Positions 25,196 to 36,699 of a DNA stretch of 64,000 nucleotides are shown in pieces. The first letter of the stretch is position 1. Each line of letters starts with the position of its first letter. This DNA comes from Sipunculus nudus. Taxonomy: Eukaryota; Annelida; Sipuncula; Golfingiida; Sipunculidae. The stretch covers positions 57,059,159-57,123,158 of the forward strand of contig CM049313.1 of the NCBI GenBank assembly GCA_026874595.1, read 5' to 3'. A program made the translations under genes and the position numbers. The notes under the pieces are model-generated. The model was not told the DNA's origin. It saw only the letters and a list, made by a program, of their open reading frames with translations, and searched no databases.

Positions 25196-27139
25196 TACAA
25201 ATGCTTACTGTCATATCAGACTCTTGTTGTTGAGAAACGTATGCCAGATTTGTGCTTCTTTGTTTTCTGTCTCCCGAAACTCGTAGCACCACAAACATTT
25301 GCCATGTATTCATTAGGATTTCTCACCCGCAGTTAAAGAACTAATGTATTGGTGAGGATTAAACCCACAGTATCTATGCTTAGTCAGAGGTTTGGAATTA
25401 AAGTGAATTCACTAAAAATAAAAAACATGCAGGTATTAGCACCATTATAGGGATATCGTGATACGTAATACGTAATAGGTTTGCCTTTGAGCAGACTATT
25501 TTGCATTTCTGCTAAAGATGCATCCTAGAATCACATCAAACTTTCAGTTACACTTCGCTCAGTGCAAACCTAATTCTGCCAAATTAAATACAATCCTTCA
25601 TGCACACTTGCATGCAAAATGAACTGAATTGTTTTCAGTAGAAACACTGTTATATCAGAAACACGATTGTGCAGTGAAAAAAAGTCAGGGTCTGAAAGCC
25701 GGAAAGTATAAGAAATTATAGATCATTTTTATAGAAAATATATGGGAGATATAGGGAGTCGGTGGAACACCACCTGTAAAACATTTCGTTTTTGTGTCAT
25801 GTTTGTCACAGCTTATCCGATACCAATGTGGAAAACATCTAGTTATTAGCCTTTCCAATGGAGAGCTACAGCATGAAACATGCGTGAACGTGCTGTTGTT
25901 TGCTTGTCTGAGACAAGCGGAAAGGCGTTATTCCATTATTCCGGAATATATGTAATTTGTGATGGAAGGAAGAGGATGTTTTAAATCTTTTACCCTTTAT
26001 TAATGCAGCATGATTAGTGTCCTATATTTTTCATTGCAACAAAGTTTAAATAAAACATAATAATTAATCTGATCAAGCTAATACTACTGCAAAAATCGTT
26101 GTAAGGTTTTTTGTAGGCCCCTGAAAGTAACCTATTTTCTCTCTCTTCGCAACAAGTCTATTCGCATTCTTGAGACATGAATTTACAGTTATTTGCAAAA
26201 TATGACGTTTTAAACACCTTGTTAATCATATTCGCATTCTTTTAATACTGGCAGAAAAACAAGCTTGACAATATCGGCTATCATTCTTTCACTCCATAGT
26301 ACTAATTAGCAAGTCAGTTAATACTAATGAAGGAGAATTACTGATAAGTGATTGAAATGAAGATAAAAAAAAAATTATTGTTCAACTGAACCGATACCGA
26401 AGGGAGCCGAGCGTGTAACCACTCGACTTCCAGATACTTTTCCTTGATCAGATAGTCAGATAACAATCTTGTTTCTATTATATCTGATATAGCAGGATCA
26501 ATCATATACATAAACATGTTGAAACTGGCTTTCCATGAAAAAGAGTGAAAAATTATCTGCATCCGTAGCACATGGCTGCAGAGTCGAAACTTCCACTTTG
26601 AGTTGGAAATACATATAAAACTATTAGTGGAACTATTGAAATATTTTACTGAATAATTAGCAGGGAAAAGAAAACAAAAAAAAAGAAGTATAAGGATAGA
26701 AGCATTAGTAAAGGTTTTCGGTTACATATAAGTCGCATTCTTCTTAGTAATGGATCCAATTCGAAAGACTGTGAAGGTCTTATGATTAATATGGGTGTCA
26801 CTTCGATACACATAACATGAGGAGTATTCAATAGTATTGACCGGAAACCATACGAATCCCTCGAAAAAAAATGTTATATTTAGCCTATTCGTGTTTGATC
26901 GATATGCTCGACCCAGAAACACACGTAGATTATCTAATCGAGGAGTAATCCAGACCAAGATATGGAGCAAGGCCAGGGGAATCCCGTCTTGATTCTTCCT
27001 CTACCTTTCATTGTCCCAATCATGAAATCATTTTTAAGAACGACAACCGTGTATAGACTGAAATCTGTTTCACAAACCTCAGTTAATTAAAAAAAAGATA
27101 TCGGTTAATTAGTTAAAGATATGACAATGTGAATCACAC

Positions 27140-27147
<8 letters not shown>
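25196..27147. other. Unassigned stretch
   Basis: No gene was recognised. Overlapping - strand frames at 26338-26970 have no family resemblance. Confidence 0.35.
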
Positions 27148-27191
<44 letters not shown>

Positions 27192-27202
27192 TATATATAT
27201 AT
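27148..27202. repeat. (TA)n microsatellite
   Basis: About 55 bp of nearly pure TA repeat with one interruption near 27187. Confidence 0.95.
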
Positions 27203-27850
27203 GATCATGTAACTAACGAAAAGAGATTGAACTCTTAGACCTACCCAACCGATGAGTGTGAATATGAAATCATTGTTTAGCAGCTCTTCGTCAACTGTAC
27301 TGTTAAAAGAGGATTATTAAAAGCTTTGAGAAGAGAAAATTGATCAGAAATCAGGCCATTCATTTGATTTTCACCAGACCACTCTACTGCACAATGCGGC
27401 ATGAATTCTAACGAGGGTTGACTGACGTAGGAACTTCCTCCAGAGCGGGGCCTTTATCAAACAGCTGTATAGTTCTTGCATTTAATGGGTAAAGTTATTG
27501 ACCCAAAAGCTTATGTTGAACATATAGAGGAGATAGAACTAGATTCCTTCAAAGAAAGGGAAAATTCCAATAAAAAATTTGTCTTGAGGTGTAATGTAAA
27601 ATTCATTTTCAGAAAAAAAAATGTTAGAAGGCAAACATGCGAACATGATTGAAGTATCCATTTTACTGACATATAAAAGTGGCACAGAAATATTTACGAC
27701 CGCAGTAAAGTTGTCAGAGTGTGCAAGCCAAGGGTGAGATGAACACCAAGTTATAGATTTTTCACGGTTAGAAAATCCTTTGATCATTGTTTATGGATCC
27801 TGTTGAATATCCTTTTTCACTAGATCTCTCCGGTTTATACATGGAAACGA
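27203..27850. other. Unassigned stretch
   Basis: No gene was seen. A - strand frame at 27539-27787 has no recognisable features. Confidence 0.35.
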
Positions 27851-28946
27851 CATGATAATGAGTTAGAATACTATTAGGATAAATATTTAATCCCATGAAA
27901 ATGTTAAACCCATTATAATAGAACTGACATCAGTCCAAGGTTGAGGCCTAATTGATCGGTCCAACTCACGGAAGACAAACCCGTGACGTCATAATTTGGT
28001 TCAGTATGAGCTCAATTGGAAAATTAGAACGCTCTTTTGAAATCGAAATCGTTTTAATTTTCTTACGAGAGTTAGAATGCCATTAGCGATAAATAATCAA
28101 CCCTCTGAAAATAATTAATTCCGTGAAACTGTTGAAGCCATTATACTAGGACTGACAGCCGTCGATAAAAAATGAGCCTTCATCATTTATAACTTATAAC
28201 TAATTAGCAGTATATAGAATTAAATATAACTAATGCAGCGGTAAAATTACAAGAAGCTTAGTGTTATGATAGTAAATATTCCTGAATGAAGACTGCTTGA
28301 TATTTTAAAATCTAAGTTAATAAATTAAAGTTGTCAGATTTAACATGTATCAGATTATGTGACAGAAAAAGCAAATATTGAAATTTCCGGCAAAAAATAT
28401 TTCCTAACGTTAGACTGCTTGAAATTGTATAGTCTAATTTCAAAAATAAAGTTTTCAGTTTCAACCTGTCTCAGAATATGTGACAGAAAGAGCAAATATT
28501 TATAATTCCGGCCCACTTGTTGATGCTTAAAACCTGATTCATCAGAAATAACATTCTATACTTCTTCTATTGTGGCTATTATTTTGTTGATACTTAGACC
28601 CATATTCATCGGAAATTACATTAACGGCAATCGATATTTTCTTTTTAAATGTAAGGTACACAGGTAAAGGTACATTTCTAAATAATAGTCTGTTTGTGGA
28701 GGGGGGGGGGGGTCACTTTTTTATTCTTTTTGCATGAGTTAGTATGCATAGGCGTAAATAATCTATCCCCTGAAAATAATTAATTTATACTAGGACTGAC
28801 AACAGTTAATAAAAATTGAGTTCTCATCATTCCCTTTCCAAAGATTATTTATTTAATATTCTAAGGAAACAATAAAGTTGTCAGTTTCGACTTGTGTCAG
28901 AATATGTGACAAAACGAACCAATATTTGTATTTCTGTCCCACTTCC
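27851..28946. repeat. Cluster of two interspersed local repeats
   Basis: Unit A has a GAGTTAGAATGCCATTAG-like start, a CTCTGAAAATAATTAATT middle and an ACTAGGACTGACA end, near 27855, 28072 and 28733. Unit B has AAAGTTGTCAG, then CAGAATATGTGACAGAAAGA, then AATATTTGTA near 28325, 28433 and 28871. They alternate with spacers, suggesting rounds of local duplication of a composite. A 12-nt G run lies at 28701-28712. No coding is seen. Confidence 0.6.
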
Positions 28947-29329
28947 CCTCCGTTTGCTCCGTCACCGACCGGGGAGATTGGAGTCGAATCAATCAATATT
29001 TAAAGTTGTTGGGATGTGGGGGAAGGAAAACATTCAGGATCTAAAATTTACAGCATTTGTTAGAACTGAATAAAGTGTAGCACTTTACTCTGGAGAAATC
29101 TGTCCAGGTTTCTAGCAAAAATGGTGACAAAAGATTAAAGGAATTTTTTTATATCTGGTAATTTGCAGAGCACTATACATTTACAAACTTGAACTGACCG
29201 TTCCTGTACGGACGTGAGTCGTCTTTTTTTCTTGTATTGAGTGGCAGAGGTTAAGCGCTTAAAATACTCTGTACCATCATATCTGAAACAGCAATTTTAT
29301 AATAGGACATCTTAATATGGAAATCAGCT

Positions 29330-29585
29330 ATATTAATTGATTTGTTTATCATTCATATTTTTGTTTATTTAAACCTTCAAAACAAAATGGGACATTCGAT
29401 CCATATGGATAACAACGAACTTTTTCAGGAATATACTACAAAGGTATATAAAAGCATTAGCCGCATGCTCACGATGAACCTTTCTGTAACCATGACAGCA
29501 CGTGCGTAACGCCCGTATTTGACAAGTTGACTCTGAAAGCCTTCTCCCAACGCTGTGTCTGATGGCCTTTCAAAGACAAGATTCT
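29330..29585 (+). repeat. Diverged duplicate block, copy 1
   Basis: From AATTGATTTGTTTATCATTC through GATGGCCTTTCAAAGACA this block matches 33811-34060 along its full length. Shared boxes include AACAAAATGGGACAT, TCCATATGGATAAC and TTTGACAAGTTGACT. Confidence 0.75.
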
Positions 29586-29640
29586 GGCGGGGGGTTTCAA
29601 AGTCCCCAAGTGATTCGGGACCCTTAGAAGTGTGTGCAAT

Positions 29641-29660
29641 CCCCCCCCCCCCCCCCCCCC
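29641..29660. repeat. Poly-C run
   Basis: Twenty consecutive C residues. A similar 16-nt run lies at 30367-30382. Confidence 0.95.
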
Positions 29661-29689
29661 GGGCTTCCTTTTGAATTTTCAAACAACCA

Positions 29690-30670
29690 ATTAATCGGCC
29701 GAACTATTAAAACCATGGTTATCGTGGAAAGATACTTCTGAATGTATAAAAATCAACATACCTGTAAACCTATAAAGCGGTGATCGTGTAAAGGGTCTCA
29801 GATCTTTGTGTCTACTCAACGGAAAAATGCTCCCTTTTAAAAGATTCATGTGGACATGTCTTTCGCGCTTGAATTTAAACTTTACTTCCTTTTGATAGAG
29901 TAAAATTGCTTAACAGGCGATATATTGGAAATAGGGTTCAGAGGGGATTACAGGTCGCCGCCTAAAAAAGCGTGCCAGGTGAAAATGTTTTGCTGAACAT
30001 TTGTAGAGGGTTAGGGTAAAGACATATCAATAGTCAAATTCATTTTGGGGGTAATAAGAATCACCACAATATATATTTTCTTATAAACCATTATAACAAA
30101 GGACCATTCCTTTGTCCACGTGTGGAAGCCACCCATTTGTATTTATTTATTCTAGTACTCGCAAGGTGATCGTGTTACTGAAGCATGACAGTGTTCACAC
30201 ATGAAACGCATACACGTGAACACATGGCTGATATTAAAGGAGATTCTGATGGAGGTCTGTACGCCCTGACTTCAGATTCTATTTTGTTATTAATTTAAAG
30301 ATGTAAAGGTGATTTTTTTTATGTTTCACCGTCCCTACAGAAAACGGATCTTAACAAATATATGTGCCCCCCCCCCCCCCCCACTCCAACTCGAATGATA
30401 ATTAAGTTGTGGGGCTTCTTTTAAAAAAAAAAACTTCATAAAACACATTACTTGGCAGAACTTTTGAAACCATGGTTATCATGGAATGATATTTTTGAAT
30501 GTATAAAAATCAAAATACCTGTAACCCATTAAAAAATTGTCAAACGGTAGCCACATTACTTGACTCAGTGCCCAGTGTCGACCAAACTGAAAAGCCCTCG
30601 AATTGAAAGCGGAGTCATGTGGTCTTTGGAAAACCTTAACTTCCTTTGAGAGAGAAAATTCCTTTAGAGG
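29690..30670 (+). repeat. Duplicated host segment flanking the LINE insertion
   Basis: ACCATGGTTATCGTGGAAAG ... CAAAATACCTGTAA-like text occurs at about 29712 and again at 30470. ACTTCCTTTTGATAGAG...AGGCGATATATTGG (29883) parallels ACTTCCTTTGAGAGAG...AGGCGTTACAATGG (30638-30680). The second copy continues on the far side of the LINE at 32859 (GGGGATTATAATGG), so the LINE interrupted it. Confidence 0.55.
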
Positions 30671-30684
30671 CGTTACAATGGATA
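30671..30684 (+). repeat. LINE target-site duplication, left copy
   Basis: CGTTACAATGGATA is identical to 32845-32858 on the other side of the LINE. Confidence 0.9.
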
Positions 30685-32461
30685 GAAGAATGGAGTAAAG
30701 CAATAATATTTCCGTTACACAAGAAGGGTTCTCAGAATGAATCTGGTAATTATAGAGGGATATCCTTACTAAATGTTACTGGTAAAATATTCACTAAAGT
30801 TTTGAACAATAGACTTTCGCAGTTTGTTGAGGAAATGAGTATTTTATCTGAATCACAAGCTGGTTACAGGAAAGGATATTCTACATTTGACCAGGCATTT
30901 ATTTTGTATGCTTTAGTTAAAAAATACTTGGTTAAAAGAAAAGTTACATTTTACTGTTTATATATTGACTTTGCAAAAGCGTTTGATTGTGTACAACATA
31001 ATTTATTGTGGCATGTTTTATTAAAACAAGGCATAAATGGTAAAATATTACGTGTTATAAAATCAATGTATTCAAAAATGCAGTCTTGTATATTAACTGA
31101 GAGTGGACTTACAGATTATTTTGCATGTTCGGTAGGTACCCGGCAAGGTTGAATGATAAGTCCTTTATTATTTTCTTTATTTATTAATGAGTATTGTAAC
31201 ATGTTAGATGGAAGTGATTGTCAAGGGATACATGTAAATGGAAATCTCTCAAATTTAATGACATTGTCATTTGCAGATGATATGGTTAATTGTGGAGATA
31301 CTGTAGGTAGACTTCAGCAACAGATTGATCTCTTACAAAAGTTTTGTGAAAATTATGGTTTCAAAATTAATACAGATAAAACTAAGATTATGGTTTTTAG
31401 GAAAGGTGGTCCCTTACGAAAAGTAGAAAAATGGTATTTAAAAGGTAAACAGAAGTGGCTCCATACTACAAATATCTTGGTATTATTCTCTCCACAAAAT
31501 TGTCCTGGTCAAAAACACAACAACAGCAGGTTTTACAAGCAAACAAAGCTGTATGCATGATTAAAACATTCAGCAAAAAGTGTATATATGTAATACAAAA
31601 CATCTCTTTTATTTGTTTGATCAAATGGTAGTGCCAATACTAACATATGGATGTGAGTTGTGGGGTTTTAAAAAATCAGAAACTATAGAGAGAGTACAGT
31701 ACAAATTCTGCAAACACATTTTAAATGTAGGTCAGAATACTCCAAATGCAGCAGCATTAGGAGAATGTTGCAGATTTCCTTTGTTTGTAACTTGCTTATT
31801 GCGTTGTATTAAGTATTGGATTAAACTTTTGCATATGCCAGAACATAGATATTAGAAACAGGTGTACAATATGTTGATGAATTTAGACAAAAGTGGTAAA
31901 TCAAATTGGGTATCTCAAGTATTTTTGTTCCAGTCTGGTTTTGAATATGTTTGGATGGCACAGTACATTGGAGATGTGAATTATTTTATGAAAGAAGTTG
32001 AAATGAGAATAAAAGATATGGCCATTCAAAATTGGCATGGTGATATTGAATTGTGCAGTAAGCTCTACTATTATGGTACTTTTAAATCTATGCTCACTCT
32101 AGAAAAATATATTGATTGTATCCCAAATAAACAACACTGTACAGTACTTGCTAAACTTCGATGTTCAAATCATGAATTAGCTATAGAAATGGGCCGCCAT
32201 AAAAACATTTCTCGTGAAGAAAGGATCTGTAAATATTGTTTATGCTATGGATTCAATATTGTTGAGGATGAAGCTCACTTTATGCAAGAGTGTAAATTAT
32301 ATCACGATTTGAGGTTAAAATATATTAGACAAGACTTGCATTATCCAAGTGAACAAAATTTTATAAAATTATTTAATTTAGATAATTCATTTGAAATATC
32401 AAAAGTTGCTGCATATGTGTTTAATTCGTTTTTGAGGAGACGGAAAATGATAGATGGTTGA
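30685..32461 (+). pseudogene. LINE reverse transcriptase fragment
   Basis: RT motifs in order: FPLHKKG, NYRGISLLN, LYIDFAKAFD (catalytic Asp codon at 30967-30969), GTRQG, FADD (31270-31281) and a KYLGIIL-type thumb box in the shifted frame near 31466. The C-terminal part carries ERICKYC...EAHFMQEC (about 32220-32300), a C-x2-C...H-x4-C pattern. Breaks: TGA at 31150-31152 right after GTRQG where a Cys codon is usual, a frameshift near 31460, another near 31600, and TAG at 31853-31855. The ATG at 30646 is in flanking host DNA and is not the protein's start. It would copy the element RNA if intact. Confidence 0.88.
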
Positions 32462-32844
32462 ATTATGTTATTTAAATAGTACTCACTGTTGACAGCACAA
32501 TAGATTCATTGTGTACTTAGGTGTGCAATAATATTACATGTGTTTATGGCACGATTGATTAGTCATTTTAAGACTGTTACTTAACATTATATTGTTGTAA
32601 TTTTTGAACTGACTGTTTATTGAAGTGTAATTATGTTTATCCTCACAGATGATGGCAAAACAGATTTATTTGTATGTAGGTATGCAGTTCTGTTACTTGT
32701 GTTAATGGCAGTGTTAACTAGAAAATATAAGACTGCTACCTTCCATTGGATTGATGTACTTGTTTAAATTGAATATTTATTGTAATGCTTGGAACTTTGG
32801 GCCTGAGGCCTTTTTCCTGAATAAAGTTCTGTTCTGTTCTGTTC
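30685..32844 (+). mobile_element. 5'-truncated LINE with TSD and 3' TTCTG-type tail
   Basis: The element starts inside the reverse transcriptase domain, the usual result of incomplete target-primed reverse transcription. It runs through the RT and a C-terminal zinc-knuckle-like region, then ends with GAATAAAGTTCTGTTCTGTT followed by TCTGTTC units. Identical 14-bp target duplications flank it (30671-30684, 32845-32858). The clade is not settled; the CCHC-like tail with HFMQEC is typical of LINEs abundant in marine invertebrates. Few inactivating changes indicate a younger insertion than the L1-like copy at 19-23 kb. Confidence 0.9.
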
Positions 32845-32858
32845 CGTTACAATGGATA
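32845..32858 (+). repeat. LINE target-site duplication, right copy
   Basis: CGTTACAATGGATA directly follows the TTCTG-type tail and is identical to 30671-30684. Confidence 0.9.
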
Positions 32859-33206
32859 TGGGGGATCAATGGGGATTATAATGGACCAGCGTGACCGCGT
32901 ATTGCACGGAAATTGGGCAGGACATGCGCTCTGGCCACGGTCTAAACAGGCCAGTGAAAATCCTCGAGGCGCCTCCTGAAAAAGCGTGGAGGACCTTGCA
33001 GCACAAAGGAAATAGGGGCGCCTAATGGGAAAATATTAAAATTATTAATTATTCAGCTTAATAGGTCATAATCCCGCAAAATAAATCAAACTTGTCCTAG
33101 AAGAGCACACCACCGATACGTCTGTCGAATTTGGAGAGTCAAATCAGAACGGAAGCAGGTAAACCGTGGTCTAGAACAAACCCAACTCCTTATTAACTAT
33201 ATAGAT

Positions 33207-33812
33207 TGTTTTCCATGGCGTTATCCTGGGACAAAAGCCTCAGGATCTTTGGTTTAAGCAGCTGTGATCTCTATTGCTTTATACCGGGATAGGAGCCTCA
33301 AACTCTTTGGTTTTAACAGCTGTGATATCTCTAGTTTAAGCAGCTGTGTTTCCAAATGCTTTATCCCGGGACAGCAGCCTCGGGTTCTCTGGTTTAACGA
33401 GCTGTGGTTTCCATTTCTTTATTCTGGGACAGGAGCCTTGGGTTCTCTGGATTAAGCAGCAGTGATCTCTATTGCTTTATCTCGGAACAGGAGCCTCGGG
33501 TTCTCTGGTTTAAGCAGCTTTGTTTTCCATTGCTTTATTCTTAGACAGGAGGCTAAGGATCTCTAGTTTAAACAGCTGGTTCTATTGCTTTATCCCGGGA
33601 CGGGTTCTTCAAAATCTCTGGTTGAAGCAGCTGTGTTCTCTATTGCTTTATCCCAGGACAAAAGCCACAGGATCTCTAGTTTAAGCAGCTGTTTTTGGCT
33701 CTGCTCTATCCTTGGACTGGAGCCTTGGGACCTCTGGTTTAAACAGCCATGTTTTCTATTTCTTTATCCCGGGACAGGAGCCCCTGGTTCTCTGGTTAAA
33801 CAGCTATATTAA
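33207..33812 (+). repeat. 58-bp minisatellite, block 1
   Basis: Diverged tandem units of about 58 bp have the pattern CAGCTGTG + TTTTCCATTGCTTTAT + CCCGGGACAGGAGCCT + GGATCTCTGGTTTAAG. About ten units are visible. Because 58 is not a multiple of three and units carry indels, the short open frames across it are not evidence of a protein. Confidence 0.9.
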
Positions 33813-34130
33813 TTGATTTATTTATAATTTATATTTTTGTTTATTTTAACCTTAAAAACAAAATGGGACATGCTATCCATATGGATAACATTGAACTTGT
33901 CAGGAATAAACTTCAAAGGTACATAAAAGCATTGGCCGCATGTTCACGGTAAGCCTGTCCGTAACCTTGACAGCACGTGCGTCACGCCCGTATTTGACAA
34001 GTTGACTGTGAAAGCTTTCTCCCAAACGCTGTCTGATGGCCTTTCAAAGACAGGCAGACTAAAACAATGACACCGATTAATATTCAACATCCCAGTTAGA
34101 CGGTAACCGATTGGTCATATCACTGGGTTT
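33813..34130 (+). repeat. Diverged duplicate block, copy 2, interrupting the minisatellite
   Basis: 33811-34060 matches 29330-29585 in full. After it a short unique piece (GATTGGTCATATCACTG, repeated at 34333) leads back into minisatellite units. The duplicated block therefore splits the array. Confidence 0.75.
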
Positions 34131-35525
34131 TCCATACTTTATCCTGGGACAGCAGGCGCAGGATCTCTGGTTTAAGTATTATTGTTTTCCATGGCTTTAT
34201 CCTGGGACAAAAACCTCAGGATCTTTGGTTTAAGCAGCTGTGATCTCTATTGCTTAAACGGGATAGGGGCCTCAAATTCTCTGGTTTTAACAGCTGTGAT
34301 ACCTCTGGTTTAAGCTGCTGTGTTTCTCAATAAACGGTAACCGATTGGTCATATCACTGTGTTTTCCATAACTTTATCCCGGGACAGCAGCCGCAGGTTC
34401 CCTGGTTTAAGGAGCTTTGGATTCTTTTACTTTATTCTGGGACAGGAGCCTTGGGATGTCTGGATTAAGCAGCTGTGATCTCTTTTGCCCTATCGCGGAA
34501 CAGGAGCCTCTGGTTCTCTGGTTGAAGCAGCTGTGCTTTCCATAACTTTATACTGGGACAGGATGCGAAGGATCTCTGGATTTTAGCAATTTTGTTTTCC
34601 GTTGCTTTATTCATGGACTGGAGCTTGAGGATCTCAGTTTAAAGCAGCTGTATTCTCAACTGCTTTCTCCTAAGACAGAAGCGTCGGGATCTATGTTTTA
34701 TGCAATTGTGTTTTCCATTGCTTTATCCTTGGATAGGGGCCTAGGGAGCTCTGGTTTAAGCGGCTGTGTTTTCAATTACTATACCCTGGGACAAAAGCCC
34801 CAGGATCTCTGGTTTAAGCAGATGTGATTTCTATTGCTTTATACCGGGATAAGAGCCTCAATTTTTCTGGGTTTTACAGCTGTGGTCTCTGTTGCTTTAT
34901 CCTGGGATCGGAGTTCCAAGATATCTGGTTTAAGCAGCTGTGTTTCGAAATGCTTTATCCCCGGACAGGAGCCTCGGGTTCTCTGGTTAAAGCAGCTGTT
35001 TTTTTCATTGCTTTATTCCAGGAAAAAAGCCTCAGGATTTCTTTTTTAAACAGCTGTATTTTAATTTGCTCTATCCTTTGGATTGGTGCCCTGGGATCAC
35101 TGGTTTAAGTAGCTGTGTTTTTCATTGCTTTTTTCCAGGAAAAAAGCCTCAGGATCCCTTTTTTAAACAGCTGTATTTAACTTTGCTCTATCCTTTGAAT
35201 TGGTGCCCTGGGATCTCTGGTTTAAGCAGATGTATTTAACTTTGCTCTATCCTTAGACAGAAGCCTTAGAATCTCTGGTTTAAGCAGATGTATTTAACTT
35301 TGCTCTATCCTTAGACAGAAGCCTTAGGATCTCTGATTTAAGTAATGGTGTTTTCCGTTGCTTTATTAATGGACAGGAACTTCAGGATCTCTGGTTTAAG
35401 CGATTCTGTTTTCCATTGCTTTTTTATTTGAATAAGAGTCCCTGGATCTCTGGTTAAAGCAGCTCTGTTTTCCATTGCTTTATCCCGGGACATCAGCGTC
35501 TGGATCTCTGGTATATGTAGCTAAT
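34131..35525 (+). repeat. 58-bp minisatellite, block 2
   Basis: About 24 further units of the same 58-bp repeat. Near-identical neighbours (GCAGATGTATTTAACTTTGC at about 35226 and 35284, exactly 58 bp apart) show recent unit duplication. A second AACCGATTGGTCATATCACT segment at 34328 shows a larger higher-order duplication. No coding is supported. Confidence 0.9.
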
Positions 35526-35545
35526 ATTTGTATAGCTTTATAAAA

Positions 35546-36103
35546 GGAGAGAAAATTATGGTTACAGTGTTAAGGATGTGTGGTCTACATGAGCTTCTTT
35601 TGGGACAGAAGCCTTAGGATTACAGGGGAACACGGGTCTGCTGGTGTTAATCCCTGGATGTCGTTTCACCTTGGATAAAAGCATTTCAGGCAGTAGTTTG
35701 TGTATTGTTTTAATGGATCTCCATGAGTTGTTGTATCTCGCGTTAGATTGAAGCCACTGTGTACCCTCTAAGCAGTGCTTCCAATTGTTCAATATTCGAG
35801 ATAAAAGGGCGAGGAAGCGGTCGGTTTCCGTGAACCTCCATTAAATTGGTAGACATGTTGGACAAATAGTAGTCTGTACTCCAGGACACGATAGGTAACA
35901 ACATTTCCAGTGCGTGTTATGGAAAGTAATGTTCACGTAATTTGGCGATAAATTATAATTAAGAAACACAATGACACAATTATAGTGAATGGCTACCAAA
36001 GTACATCGACGTCGATACATTGGGCAAGAACCTCGACCGTGTTGGCGAATTAATTGTCAGTCAGATCATCTATCACATACAAATTTTCACTCTTTGCAGA
36101 TAA

Positions 36104-36105
<2 letters not shown>
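35546..36105. other. Unassigned stretch
   Basis: No gene was recognised. A - strand frame at 35562-35792 is without family resemblance. Confidence 0.35.
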
Positions 36106-36146
<41 letters not shown>

Positions 36147-36149
36147 CAC

Positions 36150-36190
<41 letters not shown>
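36106..36190. repeat. (TA)n microsatellite with interruptions
   Basis: TA repeat interrupted by TATGTATATATACATACACA in the centre. Confidence 0.95.
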
Positions 36191-36193
<3 letters not shown>

Positions 36194-36560
36194 CGTTGAG
36201 TACCATAAAGGTTTATCCACCTCAAGTCCGTTTTACAGTAATTGTATTCGTCAAAAAATACATTAATTGTCATAAGTAAAACTGCAACACTCCGAGGATG
36301 TACTGTCCAGTTATATTCAAAGTCCCACTTAAGTTTAAATGTCAAACTTGGAGATCCGATATCTAAGCTTCTGTAAGGTTCTTGAATAATGACTTTGTCG
36401 GACGCCATGGCTTTATCTATCAACAGGTCTGGTTGCTGATCTGTGTTCAAATTATTTAAAGGAATTGTAATTTGATGGGTACTCACACTTAAGAATTCAC
36501 AATACAAGACTGAGCAACAACCACAAACAAATAAAATGACTGTAGAGAGGAAACACGTTC
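36191..36560 (-). CDS. Possible membrane-anchored protein fragment (uncertain)
   Basis: The - strand is open from 36633 down to the TA repeat. The first ~25 residues come from the adjacent SINE. What follows has a hydrophobic segment (TVILFVCGCCSVLYC) and then a polar stretch with an NWT sequon, resembling a signal anchor with a lumenal stem. No start codon lies between the SINE and the hydrophobic segment, and the frame ends in microsatellite translation. I recognise no family. It may be an exon remnant or chance. Confidence 0.15.
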
Positions 36561-36690
36561 GGCTCTTTCCACTGGCGAACCAGGTTCGACTCCCGGAGTG
36601 ACGAGAAGTAGTTATATATAGTGACCTGACCAAGGTCGGTGGTTTTCTCAGTGTTCTCCGGTTTCCTCCATATCAAGACACTACGAAACA
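36525..36690 (+). mobile_element. tRNA-derived SINE (head plus GGTTTCCTCC core)
   Basis: A good B box (GGTTCGACTCCCGG, 36583-36596) lies downstream of a weak A-box-like TGTAGAGAGGA (36540). GTTCG...CGAAC between them fits an anticodon-stem remnant. The body continues with AGTGACCTGACCAAGGTCGG and GGTTTTCTCAGTGTTCTCCG then GTTTCCTCC, wording I know from molluscan SINEs. The 3' end is not clearly bounded. Confidence 0.6.
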
Positions 36691-36699
36691 CATTAATTA

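Noticed and set aside
33264..35108. Several repeated open frames (SIALYRDxS, CFIPGQ) that might be a repeat protein
   Set aside because: They are readings of a 58-bp minisatellite. The unit length is not a multiple of three, and indels change frame between units.
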